Shown here piece after piece: positions 1 to 57,001 of a DNA stretch of 64,000 nucleotides. Both the position numbers and the translations under genes were made by a program. Position 1 is the first letter of the stretch. The number at the start of each line of letters is the position of its first letter. Source of the stretch: Fratercula arctica (lineage: Eukaryota; Chordata; Aves; Charadriiformes; Alcidae); assembly GCA_947846985.1 (NCBI GenBank), contig CANTUZ010000004.1, positions 52,987,672 through 53,051,671 on the forward strand. The letters are read 5' to 3'. Under the pieces are notes generated by a model. The model was not told the origin of the DNA. It was given only the letters and a program-made list of their open reading frames with translations, and made no database searches.

Positions 1-3000
1 GGTATATTCCCAGTGAAAAAATGTCATTACCTCAACTCCTATGATGACAATTTGTTGTGCGAGGAGCCTGTTAACATGTAAGCGCTTTCTTTGGCCAGAT
101 GGTCTGTATCTCTCCAGCTGTGCACCACTTCATTGTGTTTAGAGGCATGAGCATTCTTCTTAAGATTTGGATGTTTTTAGTGACATTTATCAGACTTTTG
201 GATGGTACTGGCTTTCTTGATGTTTGTGATTACACCTTTAAGCATGCTTCACAAGCTGTTAAAAGTCAAGGATGACCCTCCAATCTCTTCCCGTTTTTTT
301 TTTTTTTTTTTTAAGAATATCGTTATAGCAGCACATAACTCTAATGTTTCTTACTGTAATATACTTTAGAGGCAGCTGGGACTGTGAAAGAATAAAGTTG
401 TCTAGCAAATATGAGTCAATTAGGAAAAAATATTCCCCAGAAGTGTGCAAGTTCTTGCTATCTCTCTCTCATCTCTGACTGCTTAATTGTCAAAGCTGTG
501 AGATAGATTAAATTCTGTTTTGGCTTTTACAGACAGGAAAGTAAAAAGAATTAAAAACCTGTTATTGGACTTTCATATTATCCAAATGATTGTTTAGCTA
601 TCTTTTGCAGCTGTTCTCTATTACAGGAGTGTTATGACATACAGACGTGCTCAAGATTTGTCTGGGATGTCTTTGTGATTGGCTTTACCAAACCTAAATT
701 CGTGCTGCCACTGAAAGGCAGGTTCCACCCACATGTGGCCCTGTCTCTCTCTGGCCATCTCCTTTTTGGTGCTACTACTGGTGGGTACAGAGGTACGATC
801 AGTCAGATTTGAGACCAGATTCAGCTAAAAAATAACCCAGGAAAAACCTCCAGCTAACCAAAGAGGCAAAAAAAGACCCAGCCGTCTACGTGTCTCTAAC
901 GCTAATGTAGAAGGCAGAGCAGAGTGTGAAGGCGCACACAGGACAGACACTTTCAGCAGCAGCAGCATGGATTTCAGATCATTAAAACCAATAGTGAAAC
1001 TGTATCTTAACAGCTGTTGAGGTCTGTGAAGTATCATGTTGAACAAAAGAGAAATTAGAGAAAACGGTTAAAGCTTAGGAACCGTGGGTTTTCAGTGCTC
1101 ATATTTTCAAAGTCATCAAGTCAGAGCAACACAATCTTTCTGAACAACACACCATCTCATGGGAGATGTGTTCCTGGGTCATGATTGAGTGGTCAGCTAG
1201 GGAAAGATGAAGAAAGTGTATTTCGACTAAACCTGAATGTGACTCATACAGACTGTTTAGTAAAGCTGTACTTTTTCTTCTTCTGTTGATACCAGGCTTT
1301 GGTGTCTTGCACTGAGAGAGTTGGCCCTTTGATGTTAATGGGCATCTTTTCATTAACTTCAGTGATGGCTGGATAATATCTAGACTGAAATTTACCCCAG
1401 TGCAGGCATCCCCTCAGAGTCCTAAATACCACTTAAAAACTAGTTAATTTCTAAATTATGACATTAAATAGGGCTTAAATAAAAGTCCTTCTTTATACTT
1501 AGCTAAATTTCATGAAAAGAGAATTTAGGAGCTCCCTGCAAAGATACATCTACCTGGGTGGTGTAGGTTAGGTTACATAGCTGTGTTGTCATACTAGGAA
1601 TAGAAATCACATTATATTTTTATACTGATCATATTTGCAATTATACAATTGTAAAATTACATATTCCAAATGAAACAGATATTCTAAACTTGGAGCATGA
1701 TTTTAACAGAATCCAAAATACCAGATTATTGAAGAAATGGTTTAGAGTCTCTTTGCTGTAATTTGAGCCTTCCCTAGCAGATTTGAATTCCTCTCACATA
1801 TTTGAAAGTGGGTGAAATAAATAAAATAGAAAACAATGTAGACTGAATGTTTGTAAAATTGAGTGTGTAGAAAGCAACTGTATCTCTAGGGTGTTTTTTC
1901 ATCCAAATTTGCCTACATTTTGATATTTAAACTGAAAGGAATTACGTAAATGATGTTTTACTCCTGACAGTTCTGAAGTCTAAGGAGAGGATCTCAAGTT
2001 GCACTTCTACGTGGAGAGACAGGGGCTAAAATTACTGTAATTCACATTTAAACATTCCCAATTTAGAATTTCTTTGCGTTCACTAGAATCATCTCCACAA
2101 CTCTGGATACCTTAAAAAAGAAATTATCACAACTTCCTTGGCCTTCCTTGTAGGTACAATGCTGCCCAAAGTCTTCCTGAAACAGACCTGACTCCTCCTT
2201 ATCTTAGTGTGACCTATCCCTGCATCAGAGCTTGCCACTGGCCTCTCAGTAGGGAGGGGTTTATTTTCATTAAGGGGCTATTTCATTGCTTTTTAGCTTC
2301 TTAAAATAGCTGCAAGGAAGGTGAGAGCTGTAGATCACTGAAGAATCACATATTTGATTAAAACACATTTTTTTCATTAGTTTTGAGGATAAGAATATGT
2401 GATGGTTATGACGGCTTCATTCAACTTTCTTAATTAAGAGGAATCTTCCTTCTTTCCATGTTGCTTATGCTTGCACAAATACTTGCATTGTTTTAGAGAA
2501 AGGGATAAATGAAAGTTGTCACACTAAATTTCTCCGGTGTGATTAACCAAATAGAAAACTTCCCTGGAAAAGCTATTGAACTTTTCTCAGCTCATACTAA
2601 GAAAAAAATGTGATCGCTGCACACGTAAATCCTGGATACTTTCATATTTTTGCATGTGGAAAACATTATTATATTTTTATAGCTGGTCATACTGAGATTT
2701 TTAGAGAAGAGTGATTTTTGTTGCCAACAAAGAGCTTATCATTCTGCAAAGTCTGAATGGGGAATGAGACAATTACACTGACCATTTCTCCACTCTCAAT
2801 GTGGCCAACTTGTCGTATCTACAAGACAGTACATGCTGGATACAGTTTTGGTGCACGTTGCCGTTATCCTAAGGATAATCTGTGCAAATGGAGCATTTTG
2901 TAATTATATTTTTGGAATAAGCGTAGTAAGAGGAGAATGGGGAGCAACACAGCCCTTTCCCTTTGTTGGCTGTGTGAGTCTCATGAAAGGGTTTGAACTT

Positions 3001-3600
3001 TCCTTAAGTGGCATCTGTGATCTTCCAACTAATCCAGCATGGTACAAATCCATCATCTGCTGGTTTGTGACCCATAATTAAGGGCTACTTAGACATAGTC
3101 AGGAAAGGAGGTTCAGCTGTGGCACACAGCTGAATGGCAAAAATTAAAGACCCTGACTAATGTTTTTCAGCATCGGAGAGTATATGTTGGAAATACATAT
3201 TTAATTATTCACTGCTGCTTATGGTAGGGGAGCCCTGCACACTGAAACCACTTTAAAGTGAAGGGCATTTTGCTTGAAAGGGATTACAGTATCTGTCCCC
3301 CGTGTCTCTTTGTGCAGCTAGCAGTAAGCAGGATATAACCAGGGGTCCTGGAATGATGCCGTGCTACTCTTGTTAGCCAAATGTGAGTGACAACAGTAGA
3401 AAGCACCAGTATGTAAAAAGAAAACAGCAGTAATACTTAGCATTGTAGAGTAAATAGCGGAGATTTAAATGTGCACAAACAGAAAAAGTGGTTTATTATT
3501 ATGATGACGACTTTTCTACCTACACTTACCTGTCCTTTTCTGATTGTATCCTGATCATATTCTGTCTTATTCTCACTGCTTTCTTTCCTCCTTTTCTTAG
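1..3600 (+). other. ABLIM2: ABLIM2 intron (5' part outside window)
   Basis: AT-rich intronic sequence ending in a good polypyrimidine tract and acceptor (ctccttttcttag). I looked for the preceding abLIM exon (Thr/Ser-rich, ending near VIY) and did not find it, so it lies upstream. A T-run at about 294-312 and a degenerate short interspersed repeat at about 1320-1372 are the only structures noted. Short open frames on either strand look like chance. Confidence 0.75.
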
Positions 3601-46493
<42,893 letters not shown>

Positions 46494-47346
46494 CCCCTCC
46501 CGGATAAAACATGTGCTTAATCAAAACAAAAATAGTCTTGCCAGAACTATCACATGCACTTGCTGTTGAACCATTGTCCAGCTTCATTGTGTTAGTATGT
46601 GTCGGGGAAACAGGACAGATTAGATGGCAACGCGTTGGAATACAGAGAATTTGCTAATCTTGCATGACCAGATGGTTTTGTCAGTAACTCCTGGTCCTAC
46701 CCAGTTTACAACGTGCAAAAAAATCTAGCTTTAAATTTATTGTTGCTTGCAGTTATTGCTTGATGCAAACGGAAATCATGAACGGAAGAGAAAAAGTGTA
46801 GCTGTGACAAAGGAAATGCATCCAACATTTTGTTCCATTAAGTTTTACAACACAATTTTTACAAAATCAAGTAAGTAATGAATACAAAATTCTCCAATGG
46901 GGGATCACATGCTATTAAGAATATGGTAAAAGCCAAAGAAAAGCATGTCCGCAAGCAAATATTGCGATTGTTTCTGTGGGGTACTTTTTAAGAATGAAAG
47001 CAAAAATATGGAAGCACCTTAATTCTACTTCTTATACTTTAGACACAGCCTACTCTCTAAAAGGTCGTCTTTGTCTAGAACGTAACTAGCTATCTTTAAT
47101 TGCAACACAAGAGTTTTTATTTTATTAAGAATATATTGTGACATAGAACAGTTATAATGACGAAAATGTATACAGACCTACTTAAAAATTTAGTCCCATT
47201 CGTCAGGAAAACTGAAGCCTTATACAAAACTGGTTTAAGGGTGTATTGTGCCAGTTAACTGTGTTTTCCTACTAGTTTGGGGTGTTTGGAGAACTTTTTT
47301 TTTACATTTCATGCTGATAAAAATATCATGTAATCTTAATTATATG

Positions 47347-47366
47347 TAGATAGATATATCTATCTA
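47347..47366. repeat. Perfect 20-bp palindrome in the 3' UTR
   Basis: TAGATAGATATATCTATCTA equals its own reverse complement. It was probably generated by a GATA/TATC-type microsatellite. Confidence 0.85.
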
Positions 47367-48058
47367 TAAAAGAATTATTTTCGTTAATATATATGTCCTG
47401 AGTAAAGACATTCTTACTTTCTCCACTTTCTGGCTTTACATAGTAAGCCACGAGAACTATGATGGCAACTGGTAGGTGTGGAAATGGAACAGTTCAGCAT
47501 AAAATGTAACAAAAAAAGCTTGAGTGCTCTATCAATACTACATCCAATTATAATCAAATATATAAAACCCTCATGCATTACTATTTGCATGTTTCTGTAC
47601 AAATCAATTTAAAAAAAAAAAAACAACCTATGTGATACTGGTGTGGTACCTTGAAACTATCTTAAATAACAAGCAAAGCTAACAAAATCTAAGCGTTTGA
47701 TATGAGCGTTAGACCTTAATATCTCTTCCAGCTGAAAGACTGTATTCAAATTAACAGTTTCATATGGTCAGAAGTATGGTTGCTGACAAGGAATGTTTTA
47801 AAGTGAGTTGCTAGTTTTGTGTGATACTAAAAGAGCATTACAAAAAGTATGTTTTTCAGCCATGTGTCAGTATTCTGCATTTTTACTGCCTTGAATGTTT
47901 GTACTCACTTCCTACTTCACTATGTCTTTTTGCATTTCCTTAAAGTAACTGGTTAATATATGCACTACAACACACCGTTTCAACTGACCCAGCATTGGAA
48001 AAACCATAGCATTGAACATGCCTTCTTCCAACTAATTTTCAAAATTCATGCTGTTGGA

Positions 48059-48064
48059 AATAAA
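48059..48064 (+). terminator. ABLIM2: Polyadenylation signal AATAAA for ABLIM2 (predicted)
   Basis: Canonical hexamer about 1.57 kb after the stop codon, with GT-rich sequence about 20-30 nt downstream. Cleavage is expected near 48075-48090. Confidence 0.6.
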
Positions 48065-48089
48065 TATTTTCTCATGACTTAAATGTTTT

Positions 48090-51000
48090 GTCTGATGATA
48101 CAAATGTTTAAAAAATTCATTAAAACAGAGACATGACTTGAATGATTTTGCTAATGAGTGTATAATTTTTAGATTGGACTGCTGCTCTAGATACAGAGTC
48201 TTTCCATGGTATTAATGTAAATAAGACGTCATTTGCATTAGTTTTGCTCAATGAGTAGAGCACATTTGTGTAAGGTACACTTACACAGTAAGTGTTCCTC
48301 TGAATGTCAAGTTACGGTAAAGTTGGTCATGATTTCAGCCATCCATCTAGCAACGGGCACATCTGACCAAGCAAAAACTGCTTCACTGGTGATGTTCAGT
48401 GTACAGAACCATTAGCCAGTCATAAGTGAGAGCTCCTGATCACCTGTAGACTGCATCCATAATGCTCTTCAACCTCAGAATAGCTTGCTGTGTTTTGCCT
48501 ACATGTGAAAACTGGCAGCACACTGAAAAAGGCCAGTCTAAAACGTCATCAGCAAGGTCCATTGGTACTATGAAAATCTAAATTCAGGAGAGCAATTGGT
48601 TGGAGAATAATGATGATGAAGTTGGATGTTGGTGAAGACCACTCTTCTCATCTACACCTTCCTGGGACATCAGATTGATTACAGGCATCTTCTCTGAGAG
48701 TAAAAAAAAAAATTGCAGTTGACGAAAGAAATCTGTATACCAGTGCAGATCAGGTTCAATGTGGATACTCATAAATCGTTTGAAAATTGCTTAACCACAG
48801 CAGCTATTGTACCAGTGTAGGATTCAGCCTATGCTGCAAGGAAAATGTACATTACGAAGCAACACGTGGTCAACAGCTCCATGCTGCTGCACTGTGTTCT
48901 GCAGATATATAGCTGATGACAAGTGAGGACAGTGAGGCACGTGAGCTCTGACCTATTTATGCTGTTTTGAGCCAGCTAGTGTGTTATAACATCGGCAGCC
49001 TTAGAAGTGTCCCTGAAGATTCTTGTCCTACCTTACCTAAATCAGATACAACTCTTGTTTTGCATACCCCCATGTAGATGTTTTAGCTCATGAGCATCAG
49101 TTCCTGTTGCAATGCACAACTGTACCTAGGAGTGGTACCCCATCATCTATCTATATTTGCCTACGAGTCAGTTTGTCATTCTGTGCTCCCTTTTATGGTA
49201 AGTGAAGACAAAAAAAGCACTTCAGTCACATCCTAATGTTCAAAAATAGCTGTGTGAATTGCATCTATCATATTTCTGTCCACTGAATATGGTAAGAAGG
49301 CTAATCCAACTGCAGAAGTATGCATTGCAAGCTAGCTAATCTTAGATCAAATTAATTTTATGCCTACGGTCTGTAAGTGAAAACAATAAGCCAAATTTTA
49401 CCAAATTGCTGAAATACCCATCTTCCAACCATTGGCAGTTTCTGGAGCCTGTTACCAAATCACTTTCAGGCCATCAGGATGGTACTTTGAATTGCACAGA
49501 TCTCAAAAAACGCTTTAACACAGTAATTCTTTGTGTTCATTATGCTATTCACCAAACAGGCATGTATTTGATGCCAAACACGCAAAAATGTTTTAGAAGA
49601 CAGTCAGTTTATCAACTTACGTTCCTACTACCAGCCAAAACCAAAAAGGAATTTTGGCTTCCATACACAAAACCTTTGTTGACGTTAGATGAACAAGTAC
49701 TCTTGTGTGTCCCCCTTATTTCATTTTCCTGAAAGTTTGAAATGGTCTGTAGATGTCTGTTCTGTGCAAAGGTGGCATAACTCAATAAGCTGTTCTGTTT
49801 TTCAGATGATAACATGTCGGTGTATCACTCTATATTTAAAGCATCCGCTGTCATATGGTGTAGGGACCTATTTAGTTATGCTTTCTAGCCTAACTAAATT
49901 CTCATTTACAATATGATATTGTGTGCTGGATTTGGCACCAGCCAAATACACCAGTGTAAAAGAGCCATAAAGTGAGTACTGTTGTAATTCGCTTCACGGC
50001 TAAGTCTTCTGTACATCACCTAAACTCCGTAAACAAGAACATGGCATACCAGAGAATACAACAATTCTGTTTCTAAAATATATCATATTTTCCCCATTTA
50101 AAAGCTGCAAATTGGAATTCTAGTCATGTAGTCTTCTTTCAGGAACTTAAGAGCGTCTTATTAAATGTGAATAGACTAACATGCATAATCAATGTTCTGG
50201 TTTATTTCTAGGGTTCCATATGCTAATCTTAAATAGCATTATGAAATGGAAAATGCATTTCAGAGTAATTAGATAAATCGTTGCCAGAATATTCCATCTG
50301 ATAGTGTGGTCCAGCATTGGCAGTAACAAACTGAGACTCTCAACAAATCATCAGCTTTTTTTAGATAAGGCTCTTTCAAGTTATTAAGATACTGCTCCAA
50401 AGTCCTGTTTTCCAGGAAATGCTGTCTTTCACCATTTTGGTAAGTATGGATATGACTATGCAGCTCAAAAGGATCAATATAGATCTTGGGGGAACCTATT
50501 TTGATATGTATACAAGAAGCAAGGGAATTCTGTCAGAGATTTCATTTTCACACGTGGATCTGAAGTGTACGTCTCAGCTGTTCGTGACAACCCTGATGTA
50601 TGACCTAATTCTCACCTCATGTATTTTAAAAAAGGCATGTCTCAAACACAGCAATGAAAGAGCCAACATATTTTGTCATCGTAGTCTTTGAGACAAAGGA
50701 ACATGTGGATTTTTGTGGTTGATGAGGAATAACTGACCAACAATTCCAGATAGGAAACCAAGCGTGCCAGATTACCATTATAGCTGTCTGAGAAGGCTGG
50801 ACATTTTTGTCTGACCTTCTGCTATTTCTTTTCCTTGTGGTTCAGGGGAGAACCCTGAAAACTGGAATTGCAGAAACAAGAAAATACATAGTTGTGAGAA
50901 GCTACCTGGAACGTAATAACCCTCTGAGACAAGATTAGTTTTACATGAACAAAAAAGATACAGTTCAGACCAAGAGAGATGCTTTGTCTTGTGTTCCTTA

Positions 51001-54000
51001 TTTTGATGAGGAACCATATATTTAACATTTCCTAAGTGTGACCAAGCCAGACCATTAATTTTATTAGCCTTTTCACAGACCTGCAGGAAAATGCTGTTCT
51101 GCTATTTGCAGATGAGCTAGGTGAGACCCCAGGCACTGACATCTGTGTGGCACATCAGTTCCAAGGTGTCCTTATATTTTCCTGTCCCTTTGACTCGTGT
51201 GTGAGGAAAAGGGTTATGTTCTTCTAAGCTTCCTAAGATCTAGACTGGCCCTTGACCTATGTGACTACTTGATAGCTCACAGGCGGGGCTGCCATTTTTC
51301 AGATAGCTTGAATATCTGAAAAAGAGACAAATGTTTTTTGTATCACAATGACAGACTGCAACCCTCTTGAACGTCTAAAATTCTACTGGAGGCTTGCATT
51401 TCTTCATATCCAGGCCGCTTCTGAGGTATGGCCAAATCTTCACAGGCTCACCGGAGGTGCTGGCTCAGGCTTTTGGAGTCTTTGTATTCCTTCTCACTCT
51501 CTCTATTCTGTGAAAAGCCGTGTTGGAAAAGGTGGTAGTCAGTAAAAACGTATGCCTTTGAAACATTTGAAACATTTACTTCTCACGTAATGAAGCACAC
51601 GCAGAAAATTGAATTTTGTTGGGTTTTTGTAGCTGGTTATTATTCCCTCCTCGCAACCACCATCTCTGTGAGTTACAGTTTCTAAGTGCTCTTACTCTCA
51701 CGATTTAGCATGTTTTCTTCCTACCACTCAGTGTCTGACTGACATCTTGACTACTATGCATGCAGGTATTTGTTAGTGGGTAGGTTCCATGGTTTTTTTT
51801 CAGGTGGTTGAACAAATCTATGCAGCATTCAAGCAGTCGGGACCAGCCAGTAGTCCTGTGCCAGACTGCCCAACAGCAGCAGCTCCAGAGTGATCGGTAG
51901 GAAACTAAAAATGGACACAAGCAACGTGTTCCACATATCTAAATTTAGGGAAGAGGTTTACCGTCTCAGCTTGATGTATTTACCATTTGTTAGGAGTCTG
52001 GATATCCTTGATTTCTTTTTCTGAATCTTGTTACATTTGTGTCCTGAATGATTTGCAGTTCACCTGTTTTCTCCGCTTGCTATGATGCACTCCTTTATTA
52101 CGTCCTCTAACTCTTTTCTCCACTAAAAACTGCAACGTTTTCAATTTCTTTTGAGATTCAAACCTTTCTTTGCCCTTGATAATTCTTCTGCAAGCTCCTC
52201 TCAGCCCAGTCTACCTTGTATGCAGGAGGTGGTCTGACAGAAAAAAGGCATTACAGTACTTGCTTTATATTCACTGCATTATGTCAAACATCTTTTTTTT
52301 TACAGGGGAATAAGAACGGTGAGAATGATTTTCACTTTTTTAATACAAATATACATTATCCTGAAGCCCTGGTAGAGCTAGTCTCACTAGTGCAAGCTGT
52401 TGGGTGTTTTTTTTCCCTGAGTGGACATGCTCCTGAACTCTGACATATGAGTAATTTTACTTTTTTACACTGTTATCTATACCGTTTTTCTATTAACTGA
52501 TAATTAAATAGGTAAGATGATTCATATAGCAAATTAAACCATTGAAGTTGCTAATAGTTTTCTGAATTTTCCAAGTTCTTTGGCCTGGAGTAATTCAGTT
52601 GTGGAACCAGGTTAATACCCCTTATACCACTTGACAATTTTGCCTGTCAAACTTTAAAAAAAAAATAAATCTCTGTGAAGTTAGGGATCTGGAATACAGA
52701 CACTTTGGGGTCCCCAGTTTTTGCCAATTTTATACTAGACGTTTTTCATCTCTCAGCTAGTTTTTGATAGATGGTAGTGCCTGCAGGACTTTATGAGTCA
52801 CTGTATAAGCATCCAATTGTTCAAATTGCATTTTTTTTCCTTAATCCTTTTTTTTCAGTGTAATAACTGGTTATTTTGATAGCGCAAGAAAAATAACATA
52901 GTAATCAAAGGCTACTGAAATAATTTATTCCATTTTAAATGTCACATAAGAGAATATAAATACCTGATAGAAGTTGAAATATATCTCTTTTTTTGAGTAG
53001 AGGCTAAAATTAAAGTGTTCTACAGAAGAATGTACTCCTGTTGTCATTAGTGGGAGGGCTCTGTTGCTGTAGGTTATTACGAAGTGCTGAATTTCAAGGC
53101 AGACACTTTCCTCCAGGGTCTATAAATGTTTTTTCAAGTATTCTATAAAAATATAAATATCAGTTTATGTGCTTTCACATTTACTTTACCTTTGTACCTC
53201 TGAAATAGGCTCACATATCAGTTAGCATATTTCGGGCCTCACGAGATGACTAGAATTAGTATTTCTGTACTAATATCACTTTGGCAACTGATTGGCAACT
53301 ATTATTCTGAAATTAAAAGTATTCATGAAAATTTGCTTGAACCTCATCTTGCGTACTAAAAAATGGTGAAACATCTCCTGTAAGAAATCCAGTAAGAAAT
53401 AAAGAGGCCTAATACTTGCAAAACGAACCTTGTAAATATACTTACTCTGCATCATCAGACCTTTATTTCCAAACACTGTACAGAAAGCAAACATTAAAGT
53501 AGCACATGCCCAACCATAAATAAGGTCTTTTTCTTTCAAAATCCTTCCAATTCATTGGTTTAAATGGAAATACTGGAAAGGGGGTTTGGAGCAGAAAAAG
53601 TACAGCTTTGTTACTTGTGAAAGTATCATTGAAAGCAAATCTGGCCAAGCTCACTTGAAGGAATAAGAAAATTACTCATGTAAAAAACTGACATTGTATC
53701 ACAGTCAAGAGTAAATAAGGAGTAACTTGAAGTAGCTTTTCCCGTGCTTACATAAGTGTGTTGCTGTAGGAACAAGTGCGAAGTAACGCACAAGTAAAAC
53801 AACACAGTGGGTTTATCTGAGTAGTTGAGATTTTCAGCAGAATTACACAGGCATTATTTTAAACAATGATAAGTTTGAGAACTGGCTGTTCCCTGATCTT
53901 GATGATAAAGGAGAAGGAAGGTATAAGGTTTCAAATGTTGTTGAACAATGTGGGGGGAAAAAGAGGCAGGGAAGGGCTGAAATTCCATTTTTGGCCTAAT

Positions 54001-56985
54001 CTTGCTTGAATTCAAAGGAAGCACAGGTAAGGTGGTGAGATTTACTGGAAATCTTCTCCCGGTGGGTTCAACCTTAATATATAAATAAAAGTAACAAGGG
54101 TAGGATTTTTTTTTTTTTTAAGTACCCAAAGGTAGAACTACTTTTCAGTAATGCTGGGGTTTTAATATGCAGCTAATAAAAGGATGTTAGCATAGCATTT
54201 TGAAAATGTCAGGCGCTAAATGCTAAGCCCACTGAAATGACTGGCAGTCTTACCTGCACGAGACCCCAAAGGTCAGGTTATATAGAAATTTTTCTAAAAC
54301 TGAAATCAGAAGGAGAGATTGTTTGTTTATCTTTACCTCAAGCAGACGACTATGAATGGGAAGTATAAACCATATTCAGCTACACATTGAGATTCTACGA
54401 AGCATATATTATCCTTTTTTATGTATTCCCTCCATCACCCTGTTTCAAAATCAATTAGCAGTGGAATGAAGAACCTAATTTAAGATATTTTACATCTCTG
54501 TGAAGAGATGTTGCAAATGTTGCAACAAGAGATGTTGCAAATATAGTTTTATTTGCAAATAGTTTTATCTGTGAAGAGATGTTGCAAATAGTTTTATTAC
54601 ACAGGAGAAGACCTATCTTTAGAGAGTTAGGAGAGGCCTATGCATGATATAAAAGCTGCATAATCCCTCTTCTTGAAGTTTCTATAATGCACGCTTTTTC
54701 AAATTTGCTTTCTGCAGAAAGGTGAATGGCATTTCTATAAAAGTAAGTTTTACCCGTAGAAGAAGTCCTTTTGGGACATGTATATACTCAGCACTGTGAG
54801 ATTCCTGAAACAAATTTTTAAAGTATATGTAAAATATGATTATTTTTTTCCCCCACTGAACTGGGAAAGCATGTGTGACCCAAGAAAAAACAACTCGTTG
54901 AAGAGATACTTCAAAAAGATACTTTTTAAAAAAAATCAGGAAGATGTCGAGTATTAGAGTATTAATAACAACAGATTCTGCAGTAATAGGATCACAGTAT
55001 ATGATAAGAAAGGAAAAAAACCCAGTTCTTCATCAAGAGCTTTCTGCTGTGGGTAAAAGACATTTATTCCTAGTTTGTAAATGCCTCAAGCGTCTGAGAC
55101 AGCTGTAGAAACACTGATGTTTTCCTTACAGAAAAATCAGTTTCAAAGTAACAGAAGATTTTTGTTCTAAAAAGCTGTAACTTGCCTTCTGTTTTTGAAA
55201 TCCTGCCATCATTATGTTTTACTGAAGAGAGTGGCAATTACTGTAATGTCACTCCAACTCTTGACAGCCCAGATTGCGCAGTATTTTTGCCTGCTTTTCA
55301 CTGTTCCCGGAGACCATCCGTTCCCCCCATGCCGACGTGACACGAGGGCAGGAGGTCGGACGCGGCACGAGGCAGCCGCAGCAAGGCTTGTTCCAGGGAG
55401 CCCTCCTCTCCCCTGCCCAACACACCAGTGTCTTCTGCATGGGACAGTGTCTGGTCTCTCCATGAAGTCAACATTTTGACAACTGTAGGTTTTTTATGTC
55501 TGATCAAACAACAAAAATCCCTCAACCCCCACCTCCCAAAAGAACCCAGAGGCAGATTGTGCTGACAGCCTTCCTGGTACCAAATGGCAAGACCGTAACA
55601 GCTCTTTCTTACAGCTATGATTTCACTTTAAGATACTGACGCACCCCCTCTCCCCCACCCCCCATCCCATATTCTTGTAGAAACATCTTGAAAGGTCTTA
55701 CTGAAAAGTATTGAGCAGACTTTCAAGGGATGCCAATTATCACTTACATCATCCAATAGCTTTTCTTATACTTGTTTTCTCACTAGGGTGTTGCTGAGGT
55801 TTTGGGGCCTCTTAAAACTAGTGACTTGTCTGCTTGTGGACTCACTCCAAGGCAGATTTGAAGTGGAATTGAGTGTATCTTCAAAAACTGACCCATACTT
55901 TTAAATGCTTAAAGTACTGTTTTCCTGCCTTTTTGCATTATTTAAGTGAGCCAAATCCAAATTGCTTGGAGTTCCTTACAAGACATAAATCACAACAAAT
56001 GGTTGGAGATTTTTTTTTCTCATGGCTGTTTCTCAGATTTCATCCAATGTTGATTTTCCAAGGGAAAAAAAAAATCTTAAAACGTGCATAATAACTCTTC
56101 TAAGCACATCCTAAAGATAATAAATATGGCCTGTCATTGTCATGACTTTTCTCCTTCAACACACTGGAGATTATCTGATGGTCAGAGTCCCAGTCTTGTA
56201 AACAACTATATTTGGATACTGCTGGGACTACTCGATTATTTTCTTTTTTTTTGTTCTGATTATTTTCTTTTTTTGTGATAACCAGTACTAAGAAGATTAC
56301 AGGAAGATAAGGGCGTCCCGATGGCTCAGCTTCAAGTCATGCCTGAAGCTGTGAAGACTATTTCTACAGTAGTTACTCTTTAGATAGAGTGGGAATTTAT
56401 TGTGAAATATTGAGAACAAAGACAATATTTGGAACATTGCATGGATGTTTGGTCTTAAAGCTAGAAGGCGCGTTATCCAATGTGGAGAACGTGTGTGTTT
56501 CAAATAGGGAGATTTATACAAAATTGCCTTCTACTACTTTGTGCATTAGAAGATGATTAGTTTAAGAAGTTTATTGGGTGCAAAATATGACGTACAGTTA
56601 CTGTGAACCACAGATTTCCTTTTAATGGCGTGACTTCAGTTTCCATGCAAGAAACTCCTTAATAATTAATTGATTTATTTTGATTGCACTGTGTACGAGG
56701 TGAGTTATATGCTGTTCCTTTTAATTCTATAAAATAGTATTTTTATTTAAATAGTGTCATTAAGACTCATGGGAAAGAAATCCACTGAATCACTGAGGTC
56801 TATTTTGCAGCTGTACAGGGTGCACGTGGCCAAACTCAGAACTGGGGGTGGGGAGAATGCCATTTTAAAAGGCAGCATTGTGGAAACTAAGAATTTGAAT
56901 AAGAAAAAACTTCTCTTGAGCCCATCAGCTTTAGAGAGTTTGTCTTCAAGAGGAACTGTTTGTGTTGTCTGATGTTTGTCTCTGT
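48090..56985. other. Intergenic region between ABLIM2 and the next gene
   Basis: AT-rich sequence with no supported gene. It contains a nested short duplication at 54498-54597, a small CpG-dense patch at about 55300-55400 and a duplicated GATTATTTTC plus T-run motif at about 56234-56275. Short open frames on both strands show no family resemblance. Confidence 0.7.
54498..54597. repeat. Nested local duplication (TTGCAAAT units)
   Basis: CTGTGAAGAGATGTTGCAAAT occurs exactly at 54498-54518 and 54569-54589; its core AGAGATGTTGCAAAT occurs again at 54528-54542; TTGCAAATAGTTTTAT occurs at 54553-54568 and 54582-54597. The pattern suggests stepwise slippage or template switching. Confidence 0.85.
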
Positions 56986-57001
56986 GATAGATAGATAGAT
57001 G
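56982..57001. repeat. GATA tetranucleotide microsatellite at the CR1 5' junction
   Basis: About four GATA units lie exactly where CR1 sequence begins. Confidence 0.7.

Larger units (their letters stand above)
46494..48085 (+). other. ABLIM2: ABLIM2 3' UTR (predicted)
   Basis: About 1.6 kb of AT-rich sequence from the stop codon to a canonical AATAAA (48059) and a downstream GT-rich stretch (tgttttgtctgatg, from about 48084). No earlier AATAAA was noticed. It contains a 20-nt perfect palindrome at 47347-47366 and an A-run at about 47611-47623. The end is inferred; alternative sites such as ATTAAA at 48118 are possible. Confidence 0.65.

Noticed and set aside
56234..56275. Doubled GATTATTTTC plus T-run
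   Set aside because: A small slippage duplication in a T-rich stretch, with no further structure.
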